Notes: generated by a model from the sequence alone, not told the origin. DNA of 64,000 nucleotides from Sweltsa coloradensis (GCA_024449915.1 JAMZAV010000093.1:62001-126000), one strand, 5' to 3'. Positions 1-9,992 are shown, counted from the first letter of the stretch. Numbers and translations: made by a program.

Positions 1-1226
1 TTTTCCCTTTCCACCTTTTTTTGGCGTGATCGAACTTGGGAGCGAACATGGGTTTATTTTCTACCTACCTCCGCACATTTCAAATCTATTGTGATAAAAA
101 TAATTTATTCAGCGAAATATTTTTTTTATAATTGCATGTATTTAATAACGTGGTTCAAATGTGTATCTTGAGTTACGAAATGCTGTTTTTTTTCCCTAGT
201 GTCTACGATCAAAACTGACTGAAATATAAAAATATTAACAAAAGAAGCATTATCCGTAACTCATGTCAGTTTTTTATCGTAGAATTTCGTCCAAAAAATG
301 ACATTCAAGACGCACGCTCAATATTTTATTAATGTTATGAGATATTTGCAACAAAAAAATATCAATGATAAATAGAACAGGAAGAGAATACAGCAGGTAT
401 AAAACCCTCAGCTTCTAGGATGGTCTATTTTACGACTTCACGCGACAACCCTTAGCAGCTGCCTCATACCCATACCCGACGCGTCCGTCGATGGTCACTT
501 TGTATCTCAACGATAAATAAACTTTAGTCTGTGAACAGGAACACGTTTGAGTACATTTTATCTGAGTTCTCGTGTGTTGAAATGGCTGAGTTTTGTTTTG
601 CATGCTGTCCATGCAGCGATCCCTTGCGTTCTCCGATGTTATCACGCAGCCGAGAGGAGTCTAATAGGTGTTCAAATTAAAGTCTGGCTGTTCTTGGCTG
701 GATATTTCTTCTTTTTTCTGCGCTGGGACGCGGTTAGGCTATAATTTGTTGGGAATTATAGCATCTTTCCCCACACCTTGCTCCACGTCTCTGTTGTCAG
801 CGAGTACGTGTGTGTTGGGTACATGTTGTGGGGATTATAGTGGAAAGGTCGTCGGAAGCAAGGGGGGGGGGCTTACGCCCACATGAGAATGTTTTGTTTG
901 TGTTTTATCTTTATTGGGCTAGAATTAAATGCGAAACGTGATCGTCAGACAACCTTTTCAAATTTTCTTGAGCCTCGACTCAGAATTAGTGGGTGCACAA
1001 GGTGATGTTTTAAAGTTGCATGGCACGTATCGGATTCTATCTAGAACTTTAAATGTTGTGAAGTTCTTACCGGTTTAAGTTGTACTTTAGAGCTAGTTAC
1101 GAGATTTGAAATAGAGTGATTTATATTATTGTCTCATCTAATTCTAAATCCTTGGACACGATCGCTACATCTACGTGGCACCGATGTCTCGACTCTTTTA
1201 CCTGATGTCGTTTAAAAAAAAAAAAA
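1..1226. other. Unassigned non-coding DNA
   Basis: I see no recognisable gene or repeat here. The open frames are short, overlap on both strands and have no family signature. A short G-run lies near 865. Confidence 0.5.
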
Positions 1227-1585
1227 TTATTTGGATTAAGGACGCGTCAATGCACCACTCTAACCTAGGGGGGGGGGGGGGGGGCGGCATGCTGGTCAGA
1301 ACCAGCCACGGGGAACGGGGGGAAAGGGGGTTCTCACGTCGCGGTTGTCATTGTCTTTGTCATCGTTCGTGGTGTCATTGTAGTCATTGTCGTCGAGTTG
1401 TCGTCAAGGGAAGGGGGCAAGGTCCCCGAAGACGATTGCCAGAGCTCGCCTCTATTTTCGGGGAGTAAAATACTTCACTCTTCATTCTAGCTGATGTTTG
1501 CGAGGTGGATTTTTTCTTTTGAATCACCTTTTACGATTAGCAGAGTTATGCTCTGGGCCAATTCTACCCCGGGCCCAGACGGGGG
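1227..1585 (-). mobile_element. SINE-A copy, near full length
   Basis: The copy runs from the 3' side (TTATTTGGATTAAGGACGCG on the plus strand) to the 5' end (GGGCCCAGACGGGGG). It has lost the CCGTTAGGTCATA part of the conserved core. The internal G-run is expanded to about 18 G, the longest I see in any copy. The open frame across it is repeat sequence, not a gene. Confidence 0.85.
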
Positions 1586-1690
1586 TGCTGTCGGTTGATA
1601 TTTAACTTTGCAAATGTTCATTCAAAACACGGACACTTATACACTTGTTTTAATTATCCAGATAATTTCGAAATCTGAGCGCTACAACAA

Positions 1691-1940
1691 ACGACGACGT
1701 GAGAAACTAGGGCACTTCAACCGAATCGGTCATATTGCGCCGCCTGTGATATTCAAAGTTGATGAGATGAGTTAATAGTGTGTTTGATGATTAGATTGTT
1801 GTCTAAGTAAAAAAAAATGATGATGATAGTAATAGCGATACAAAGTTACTTGTGTGAATGGAAATAAATAAATTAAAGAAATGTGTATGATGTGAATTTA
1901 ATTTTGTTAAATAGATTATTTTGGATGAGAAATTAAAAAA
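1691..1940 (-). mobile_element. LINE-B 3' UTR fragment
   Basis: It starts at the family 3' terminus (ACGACGACGTGAGAAACTAG) and continues through the AT-rich 3' UTR to the GGATGAGAAATT segment, then stops. It is a strongly 5'-truncated insertion without coding sequence. Confidence 0.85.
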
Positions 1941-2235
1941 ACAAAACATTTACTTTTTCCGTCACTAGCATGCAGCCTTAATTTTGGACTCTTGACGTAC
2001 ATGAAGGATCTGTCATGCATACAGGACTTGTGTATTATTTTTTTATTATTTTTTTGGGGTTTTTGTGTATAGGCCTAGTTTTGTCATGATTCGTGCAAAC
2101 GAAGTAAATTGACACACACCCGAGTCTCACGATGAAAACAAACCCTTATCTTCAAATACCCTCGCAATATATATCAAATAAAGCATTCGATTTAGAGTCT
2201 ACACACTTATAGTCACAGTACCAAACTAGAGATCT
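1941..2235. other. Unassigned AT-rich spacer
   Basis: Between two LINE-B pieces, with no recognisable gene or repeat. Confidence 0.4.
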
Positions 2236-2850
2236 AGACGTCGTTAAGGAGTTAATGTGTTTAATGATTAAATTGGTTTCTATAAAAGAAAAGAAAATAA
2301 ATTAATTTAAAATTTTCATATTTTTTTTTTTTTTTTTTTTTTGTTGGATTAAGGACGCGTCAACCGTTAGGTCATAATGCACCACTCTAGCCTAAGGGGG
2401 GGATTAGAAGGGGCCCAAGCTGGTCAAAACCAGCCACGGGTTAAGGGGAGGAAGGGGGGTTTCTCACGTCGCGGTCGTCATCGTCTTGCTCATCGTTCGT
2501 TGTGTCATTGTCATCGACGTCGGGGGGTCGTCAAGGGAAGGGGCAAGGTCCCCGACGACGATTGCCAGAGCTCGCCTCTAGTTTCGGGGAGTAAGATACT
2601 CCGCTCTTTCTAGCTGATGTATGCGAGGTGGACTTTTCTCTTGAATCGCCTTTTACGATTAGCAGAGCCATGCTCTGGGCCAATTCTACCCCGGGCCCAG
2701 ACGGGGGTAAAATTTTCATAATTAAATGTGTTTGATGTAAAATTAATTTGGTTAAATAAACTACTTTTAATGAGAAATGTAGAAAGTTTGTCACTTTTAT
2801 CATAATTATGATAGAAGTTCGATCTTCATATGATTGGGAGCGATCAAAAC
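2236..2850 (-). mobile_element. LINE-B 3' UTR, split by a SINE-A
   Basis: A decayed LINE-B 3' UTR lies at 2236-2320 and resumes at 2708-2850 (GAAGTTCGATCTTCATATGA region). The two halves flank the SINE-A at 2321-2707, so that SINE inserted after this LINE-B copy had landed. Confidence 0.8.
2321..2707 (-). mobile_element. SINE-A reference copy with target-site duplication
   Basis: This 387-bp copy is bounded by a perfect 13-bp direct repeat, TAAAATTTTCATA, at 2308-2320 and 2708-2720, which is the hallmark of target-primed insertion. Read on the minus strand it begins CCCCCGTCTGGGCCCGGGG. It has a tRNA-like A-box (TGGCCCAG) and a weak B-box-like GATTCAAG about 30 nt on. It ends with a LINE-B-like core and a pure A-tail of about 22 (T-run on plus). 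No protein is encoded. The frames crossing it are GTC-rich repeat translations. A pol III-transcribed SINE is the best reading; a non-autonomous LINE derivative is the alternative. Confidence 0.9.
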
Positions 2851-3699
2851 ACTATCGAGAAATCAACTCTTGAAACAACCATACGTTATGAAGTTGAAGA
2901 TAAAGCCTTGTGTAAGTTGTAAAACATACAATGTTTATTCGTGCAGCTCTGTACTAGCATTAGGTATAGAACATAATAGTATGTATACTATAGCGTACTA
3001 GCCGGTGTCCTTGCATTTTCTCGGAACGCATGAGGAACTAGCAAACAACTTGAGTGAGCATGTAAACTTTAACGAACGGAAAACACAATTGCTACCTAAT
3101 GGTTTTAAGAAAATAAGTGAATAAAACTTAATTTGCAATGTAATCACAATTTGGCAACGTTTCTGTTTTTATCAACTATGCGTTTCGTGTGATATTGCAA
3201 TAATTGTTGAATCTCTTGGAATTTAAACTTAAATATATATTCTTAGAGAAAATATTAATTTGGTAACGTTATTGTTTTAAAGAACTAGCTTTCGTGTTAT
3301 ATTGCAATAATTGTTTCAAAACTTCGGATCTCCAGGAATTTAAACTTTAAAGTTTGTTCTTACTTCTTACTGCAGAAGTTGCGTGTGGTTTAGCTATCAT
3401 TTCCGGCCTGTTTGTGGTCGCCACTGCGCATGATCCTCCATCCTGCTGACGTCACACGAAGACACAGCTTCGCACACGCACTTTTCATTTTATACCGTTG
3501 TTTATACATTTACTGAGGATGTGACCATAATCATCACTCCAGCTGTTAGAACGATAACGTATATTTAAAAAATATAATACACACTTACAAATGAGAAAGA
3601 ACAGAACGATTTACAGCTATTTAGGGAACACAATTTTATGTTATTTCGCCGTATATCTTGATAGAAATATTTTGATATATTGATTTGATTCATTGAGAA
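2851..3699. other. Unassigned DNA
   Basis: No gene is recognisable. Two related AT-rich segments around 3150-3230 and 3260-3360 (TTTGGCAACGTT / TTTGGTAACGTT, then GATATTGCAATAATTGTT / TATATTGCAATAATTGTT) look like an old local duplication of about 110 bp. Confidence 0.4.
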
Positions 3700-3822
3700 T
3701 TTAAGGGCGCGTCAACCGTTAGGTAATAATGCGCCACTCTAGCCTAGGGGATATGGGGAGGAGGGGACTATGCTGGTCAGAACCAGCCACGGGTAGGGGG
3801 AGGAAGCTGGGTTCTCACGTCA
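3700..3822 (-). mobile_element. SINE-A fragment (3' third)
   Basis: Only the element's 3' third is present, ending at the TTCTCACGTC segment. It is a divergent, 5'-truncated copy. Confidence 0.75.
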
Positions 3823-4338
3823 CATTCTCCAAGATCAAAAAGTGTAACTAATAGGCCTACTATATTGAACTATAGTCACTTTATAAAATAATTTGTTTTA
3901 GCATGTAATTTTGTACCAGTTTTGTATTTTCGTTATTTTTTTCTACGTCTTCTTCTAAAACAATATTACGGTAATGCATAGTGTTTAGAAATTAGAACCA
4001 TAACTAGTAGTCATTCCTCTTGTCCCGTCTTATTCGTACAGATGAAATAATCACAACTTTAATGTTGGTTCTTGTTCGTCGGTTCACAAATGCTGTTGTT
4101 GGTTTGGATCCCGGTGGGTAAGCTATTTAGTTTCAGCACAACCACTGTTACATAACGTTGAAAGTAATACTTATAAACGCATTACACGCAGACAGGCAGC
4201 GTATGACTTACACGGGACCACCACGTCTTGTTTGTTCCACCAGGCTACACCGGTTGAGAACCTATAGCTGAGTGTCTATAACCACTGTTCTCGGGTGTTG
4301 ATATCAAGCTTGTTGCTCTTCTAAGACACATTGCCACT
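3823..4338. other. Unassigned DNA
   Basis: No gene, RNA or repeat signature is visible. Confidence 0.4.
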
Positions 4339-4350
4339 TGATGTACACTT

Positions 4351-4632
4351 TTTTTGGTTTATTTGGATTAAGGACGCGTCAACCGTTAGGTCATAATGCA
4401 CCACTCTAGCCTAAGGGGGGGGGGAGGAAGGGCCCATGCTGGTCAGAACCAGCCACGGGTAAGGGGAGGAAGGGGGGTTTCTCACGTCGCGGTCGTCATC
4501 GTCTTTGTCATCGTTCGTTGTGTCATTGTCATCGTCGCCGGGGGGTCGTCAAGGGAAAGGGCAAGGTCCCCGACGACGATTGCCAGAGCTCGCCTCTAGT
4601 TTCGGGGAGTAAGATACTCCGCTCTTTCTAGC
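4351..4632 (-). mobile_element. 5'-truncated SINE-A with target-site duplication
   Basis: A perfect 12-bp duplication, TGATGTACACTT, flanks it at 4339-4350 and 4633-4644. The element stops at its CTAGC hairpin, so its 5' end (A-box region) was lost at integration. This shows LINE-like 5' truncation in the SINE. Confidence 0.87.
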
Positions 4633-4644
4633 TGATGTACACTT

Positions 4645-4886
4645 AGACGACGTGAGAAACTATAGGGTGCTTCAACCGGTTAGGTCATATTGCGCCGCCT
4701 GTGATATTGAAAGTTGGTGAGATAAGTTAATGGGAGTGTTTGATGATATTGTTTACTAATTTTATCAAATATAAGGAGATGATAGTAATAGTAAAAGACA
4801 AATTGATTTATTTCGAGAAAAAAAAAAACATGTGAATGTAAATACCAAAGTGAACCTTTGATGTTCATGGCAAATCTGTCTTAAAG
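4645..4886 (-). mobile_element. LINE-B, internally deleted
   Basis: The 3' UTR from the terminus to about 4840 is joined directly to a 46-bp coding-region segment (4841-4886) that corresponds to about 19049-19094 in the long copy, at the start of the RNase H domain. Roughly 0.8 kb of 3' UTR and ORF is missing between them. Confidence 0.8.
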
Positions 4887-5462
4887 TGTACTACGTTCCT
4901 TACTACGCCACTAGCACGAAGTGTGTGGGCATATTGTTACTTGTTGCATGAATTATACGCTCGTCTTCTTATGATGCTTTTCTTGATTTGAAGAAACATG
5001 CAATGCAACATTTTATCCTCAAATTGTTTTAGTACTAAAGTGTTGATTATGATTTCTGTTGCTTTACGTCTCATATTAATGCACTAACGCTGTTCGGGAC
5101 GATAAGTGATGATAGATGACGACGGAGGACTATTACAAAAAAATCTCTTATGCGGGGTTCGAACCTAGGTTCGAACCCATGTCCTCGCAGAGATTGCGTC
5201 GATTGCGTCGGGGCCTACAGGGTTGGCTTGGTCGCTTTGATTTAAAGTCCTCCACTGAAAATCAGTTATATAACTGAGTGGATAGACTCTAAATACAATT
5301 TAAATTTATTTATATACTCTTAGGCGTATGTGCCACCGCGGACGGCACTAAACTTAAATTTGACATGCAGTTATTGAAACAAAATTACGATTGATTTGAT
5401 TTAAGATTAAAATTAGTATTGGTATTATTTATATTTTTGTTTGTTTGTAAAACAACTATATA
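4887..5462. other. Unassigned DNA with a tRNA-like palindrome
   Basis: Mostly unrecognised. It contains a perfect 24-bp palindrome at 5155-5178, annotated separately. Confidence 0.4.
5155..5178. repeat. Perfect palindrome with two B-box-like halves
   Basis: Each 12-bp half reads GGGTTCGAACCT from its own 5' end. Each contains GGTTCGAACC, very close to the pol III B-box consensus. No matching A-box or cloverleaf is seen around it. Confidence 0.7.
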
Positions 5463-5556
5463 TTTTTTGGATTAGATTCATTAAGTTTAAGGATGTATCA
5501 ACAGTTTTATAGGTCAAATTGCGCCACTCTAGTCTAGGGGATTTGTGGAGGAATTG
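5463..5556 (-). mobile_element. SINE-A fragment, old
   Basis: Degenerate 3' core (GGTCAAATTGCGCCACTCTA) with several substitutions. It stops after the GGGGATTTGTGG stretch. Confidence 0.65.
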
Positions 5557-5562
5557 CATTTT

Positions 5563-5950
5563 ACGACGACATGAGAAACTAGGGCGCTTCAACCGGTTAG
5601 GTCATATTGCGCCGCATATTGTAAGTTATTAAAGAGTTTATGGTGTTTGCTGATTATAATTTATTGTTTTGTTTTAAGCTTATACAGAAAAGAAAATGGT
5701 AGAGATGATAATAATAAGAATAAAAATGAAATGCTTTCGATGTGAATTAAATAATTATTGGTTAAATTATAATTACATTGAATGAGGAATTTAGAAAGCA
5801 TGTCGCCGTTATCAGATTAAAGAAGTTCTTCATATGATTGGGAGAGTTCAAATTGCGTGCTCACGGCATCATATTTGGTGCATTATGCTAACATTTTTAT
5901 GATGTACGGTTAAAGGTACATCACATGTGTCACATCTGGAAAACGTGTGT
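5563..5950 (-). mobile_element. LINE-B 3' UTR plus start of C-terminal coding tail
   Basis: Runs from the ACGACGAC terminus through the whole AT-rich 3' UTR to the TGTACGGTTAAAGGTACATC and GTGTCACATCTGG segments, which encode the end of the C-terminal Cys/His motif in longer copies. Confidence 0.85.
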
Positions 5951-6162
5951 ATAGCCAATTCGAACTCGAGATAATTCCACCTTCTCTCTATATGCGAAAC
6001 CTTGTTAATTAATGTCTTTATTTCAATATTATTCGAACGAAATTCATAGGTATTTCAATTTGCCACATTAGCGTAAGAAAAAAACGAAAGTTTATAGACA
6101 TAATATCGTTGTAGTTGACATCAGACGAAACATGTAATCTCCAGATAAGATCAATGAGGCAA

Positions 6163-6310
6163 TTTTTTTTTATTAAGGACGCGTCAACCGTTAGGTCATT
6201 CATAATGCACCACTCTAACCTAGGGGGGGGGGGCATGCTGGTCAGAACCAGCCACGGTTAAGGGGAGGAAAGGGGGTTCTCACGTCGCGGTCGTTATTGT
6301 CTTTGTCATC
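6163..6310 (-). mobile_element. SINE-A fragment (3' part)
   Basis: T-run, core and G-run, then truncation inside the degenerate GTC tract. The core carries a small CATT duplication (GTCATTCATAATGC). Confidence 0.8.
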
Positions 6311-6600
6311 GATGGCAAATAAATTCACACTCAAATCAAGTTGTTCCTAATCTGTAACAGTCAAGGGACTCAAGGATACCCAAGGAAACCATGTGCAATC
6401 ATAACACCACGCCTCTGTGTCCGCAGTGCGGAAGTGAGGTGTTCAGTATTCGGCGCGCGTCGGTCAGTCCGGTGTTGCACGGACGCGCTGTGGTGCATGT
6501 GTGTCGCACCCATCTCATGTGGGTGACGTCACACTCAGACGGGGGGCGCGGTCAGAATGATAGCGAAAACAAACCTTAATAAATATTGACAATTAATGAA
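6311..6600. other. Unassigned GC-rich segment
   Basis: About 6390-6555 is much richer in GC and CpG than the surrounding DNA. Two overlapping short frames exist on the plus strand, but neither has a recognisable signature. Confidence 0.35.
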
Positions 6601-6669
6601 AACGTGATAATCTAGGGCGCTTCAATCGGTTATTGGTCATATTGCGCCGCCTTTGATATTGAAAGTTGA
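6601..6669 (-). mobile_element. LINE-B 3' end
   Basis: Only the last ~70 bp of the family are present, ending at GAAAGTTGA, where a SINE-A abuts. Confidence 0.75.
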
Positions 6670-6928
6670 TTTTTTGGGTTTATTTGGATAAAGGACGCGT
6701 CAACCGTTAGGTCATAATGCACCACTCTAGTCTAGGGGATATGGCGAAGAGGGATTCATGCTGGTCAGAACCAGCCACGGGTAAGGGGAGGAAAGGGGTT
6801 CTCACGCCGCGGTCGTCATCGTCTTTGCCATCGTAATCGTTCGTTGTGTCGATTGTCATCGTTTTCGGGGGGTCGTCTAGCTAGCGAGCTAATGTTTGCG
6901 AGATGACTGTTTATGGGCCCAGTCGGGG
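6670..6928 (-). mobile_element. SINE-A copy with internal deletion
   Basis: T-run and 3' core are present and the 5' end (GGGCCCAGTCGGGG) is present, but the middle stem-loop region is largely deleted after GGGGGGTCGTC. Confidence 0.8.
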
Positions 6929-7203
6929 TATAGCCTGAATGGAATATATATTTTGAGTTTAGCGGGATACCCATTTAACGATTTTTTATAAAAATAATTT
7001 TTTGTTATCATAACTTTTACCGATTCACAAACACTCCGCTGTCGTTTTTTTAAAAGAAGGACTATACTTTTTAGAAATTAATAATAATTTAAACTGCAAC
7101 AGTTTAATGCCCAAGTATTTGCCAGTAGGCCTACTTTTCATTGTGTTATTATATGAAAAGGTTTTTTAGGAAACCCCACCGCTAGATAATATGTTTTTAA
7201 AAC
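6929..7203. other. Unassigned AT-rich spacer
   Basis: No recognisable feature. Confidence 0.35.
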
Positions 7204-7972
7204 TAGGAAAACGCTAAAGTCCCGCCGCGTTGATGGATGAGCTTTTTAAAGTTTTTAGTTTGCGTGGGATATCTTTACTTTTGCAAGTGCTTTGTTTTGT
7301 TGCCTACGCATTGTAGTGATTGTTGTCAAGTTTCTATTGTTTATTGTCAATTTTATTATTTACCGTAAAAAACTTATATTAAAAAACTTTATTTCTATGA
7401 ATTCTGGCTAACTTTTCAACTTTTTCTTTTAAAAGGTAATACATCACCATAACCTTAATGTCCATGTATAATATGAACCTTGTAGCCCCACCCGTTTGGT
7501 CAGAATTGGACCAAATGGCACGGAAAATACCGCACAAAAAATCAAAAAACTTATATTAAAAACTTTATTTCTATAGATTCTGGCTAACTTTTTCAACTTT
7601 TTCTTTAAAAATGTACTACATCGATGTACATACATCACCATAACCTCAATGTCCAGGTATAGCAGGAACGTTGTAGCCCCACCCGTTTGGTCAGAATTGC
7701 CCAAGTGGCACGAAAATATCGCACAAAAAATCGAAAAAAAATCGTAAAAATACGATATTCATGAGAAAAATTTCTTCGATTGTACCCAAAAACAACACAC
7801 CTCTAAGTTCAGAGATTTCGAAGGTCCTATCAAATTTTCATCAAGACCGGATATGCCGTTTGCCTGGAAGAGAGTTAACAAACAAACAGACACAAAAAAA
7901 AAAAAAAAAAAACCCCGAGCTAAAATTTTTTGGGGGGTCAGTGAAATTGAAGTCTTCGCTTCGCTCATCCAA
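7204..7972 (+). mobile_element. Element D copy 1 (inverted-repeat element with tandem repeats)
   Basis: One end reads TAGGAAAACGCT...GATGGATGAGC, the other ends in CTTCGCTCATCC, so TGGATGAGC and GCTCATCCA form inverted repeats. The body contains two direct copies of a ~180-bp unit (about 7365-7545 and 7546-7735, TTCTGGCTAACTTTT...) and an A-rich stretch after AACAAACAAACAGACAC. A second copy in the opposite orientation lies at 16051-16833 and matches at both ends and around the TTCAGAGATTTCGAAGGTC segment. No protein is encoded. The class is unknown; a MITE-like DNA element or a tandem-repeat retroposon are both possible. Confidence 0.65.
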
Positions 7973-8052
7973 TTATAAACATGTTGTTAGTCTACTACAA
8001 CCATTTCGCAGATGACAGATTTTTGAACGCAAGTGATTGAATCCATGAAAAT

Positions 8053-8345
8053 GACGACGTAAGAAACTAGGGCGTTTCGACTGGTTAGGTATATTGCGCC
8101 GCCTGTGATATTGTTACTTTTGTAAGTTAATGAAATGAGGTAATTGTGTGTTTGATGATTCTATATTTTTGTAAGTTTATAAAAGAAAATGAGGTAATGA
8201 TAGTAATAGCTAAAAAGTAATAAATTTTAATAAAAATGAATGTATTGATTGATATGTTTAACGTTTATCGCTGTTATTATAATATGATTGAAGTTCTTCA
8301 TACGATTGGGAGAATCTGCATTGCGTGCGCATGGCTTCATATTTT
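8053..8345 (-). mobile_element. LINE-B 3' UTR fragment
   Basis: Terminus with an ACGTAAGAAACTAG variant, then the AT-rich 3' UTR as far as the CATGGCTTCATAT segment. Confidence 0.8.
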
Positions 8346-8568
8346 TAATCAAATTATATCTTAGGACTATAAATACAAATAGCAATGTAGTGGCGGTAAT
8401 TTCTTAGAAGTCCCATTAATTAGTTCAATTGACAAGAACATCCGTACGTTAAGCCGGAGGTTTTGGGTTCGATCCCTGGTCGGGGAAAACTCAAGGACCA
8501 ATGCTATCAATCTACATTCTACAGATAGTTTGCTTTTAATTAAAGTCCGTAATATCTTTCTGCTGTAA
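8346..8568. other. Unassigned spacer with a tRNA-like 3' half
   Basis: At about 8457-8487 the sequence GGTTCGATCCCTGGTCGGGG resembles a tRNA T-arm and acceptor. I find no convincing 5' half, so a decayed tRNA-derived SINE fragment is more likely than a gene. Confidence 0.35.
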
Positions 8569-8690
8569 GACGATGACGTGAGAAACTAAGGCGCTTTAAC
8601 CCGTTAGGTCATATTGCGTCGTCTGTGGTGTAAATTTAATGAAATGAGTTAAGCGTGGTTGATGATTATTTAGAAGCCGTTTAAAGAACT
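8569..8690 (-). mobile_element. LINE-B 3' end fragment
   Basis: Diverged terminus (ACGATGACGTGAGAAACTAA) and about 100 bp of 3' UTR. Confidence 0.75.
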
Positions 8691-9215
8691 TTATACAAAT
8701 ATTTATATCATGTTACTTGCGGAAAACCTTCAAACATGGCATTTGAAGTAATAATCAAGTCTTTAATCTCCAGTATCAGTGCTGCATGCTTGCACTTCGC
8801 ACTTTCCAAGTGGTACTAATAAAAAATTAAAAACAAAAACATTCCGTCTATCGTCTACATTTCATCGCTTTCGGTGCTGTCCCGAGATGGTGTTGAACAT
8901 TTCAAATAAAACTCGATCGGTGTTAACTTTCGGTTCTTGTGCACGATTCTGAATTAAAGAATTCGTTACCGCACGGTTGAAATACCGAAAGCAGAAAATG
9001 TGGGGAGAAATCAAGTTTGTATTAACATTTAACGCCTTATGATTATTACAAAATCAAAAGCATGCACAACTTTAATGCCTTATTTTGCAGCTTACTCCGG
9101 AGAATTACGTTATTTGATTTATTTCAAGACATATCGCCGTTGAATTAGTTTTTGCATTGATCCATTTTAGATACTTATATTATTTTAAATACTCTCAACG
9201 CATTCATGATGATAA
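8691..9215. other. Unassigned DNA
   Basis: No gene or repeat recognised. Confidence 0.4.
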
Positions 9216-9650
9216 ACCATGACGTGAGAATCTAGGGCGCTTTTTTTGGTTTATATGGATTAAGAACGCGTCAACCGTTAGGTCATAATGCACCACTCTA
9301 GCCTAAGGGGGGTAGGGAGGAGGGGAGGAATGGAGGTTCTCACGTCGCGATCGTCATTGTCTTCGTCATCGTTCGTGTTGTCATTGTCGTCATCGTCGTC
9401 GAGGGGTCGTAAAGGGAAGGGGGCAAAGTCCCCAACGACTACTGCCAGAGCTCGCCTCTATTTTTGGGGAGTTTAATACTACCCTTCGTACTAGCTGATG
9501 ATTGCGAGGTGGACTTTTTCTCTTGAATCGCCTTTTACGATTAGCATAGCCATGCTCTGGGCCAATTCTACCCCGGGTCCAGACGGGGTAAGTTTATAAA
9601 AGAAAAGAAAATGGAAGTGATGATGGAAATAGCAAAATTAAAAGTGGAAT
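9216..9650 (-). mobile_element. LINE-B 3' end interrupted by SINE-A
   Basis: LINE-B terminus at 9216-9240 stops at CTAGGGCGC and LINE-B resumes at 9589 with TAAGTTTATAAAAG. About 100 bp of LINE between these points is missing, so this is not a simple insertion with target-site duplication. Confidence 0.75.
9241..9588 (-). mobile_element. SINE-A copy, near full length
   Basis: Complete from T-run to the GTCCAGACGGGG end. Short spacing in the G-rich tract. It replaces rather than interrupts the LINE-B sequence on either side. Confidence 0.87.
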
Positions 9651-9992
9651 ATTATTTCCTTGTATAGTTACTCTGAAACTGCACACCATGCTCACTCAAG
9701 CATAACAAACGTTACGCCTATAGATGATTGTCAAGTTTTTACGAAGCGTGTATAACAGGTTTGATCTTGTTCATGTTTCGAGATTATTTCGGCACGTGCC
9801 AACTAATTAAATATTACTGCCTCAATTACTACTAATTGTTTACGTCAGCTCTTCATTACACTGGTCCTCCACAATTAATGTGCGCTTATAATTTTCATTG
9901 AATACACTTTAGTTATTAATTAAAACAACATGGGAGAGATACTTGAATGATGTTTACGTTTTATGCAAGAAACAGTAATTCTAGTTTTAGTC
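9651..9992. other. Unassigned DNA
   Basis: No recognisable feature. Confidence 0.4.

Noticed and set aside
4396..4599. Recurrent open frames beginning MHHSSL, or rich in VVIVFVIV or SRRGRHRLCHRSLCH
   Set aside because: They recur in every SINE-A copy, in all three phases, and arise from the GTC/ATC-rich tract. They are translations of the repeat, not a gene family.
8457..8487. tRNA gene
   Set aside because: Only a T-arm-like GGTTCGATCCC is present; no A-box or acceptor partner at the right distance.
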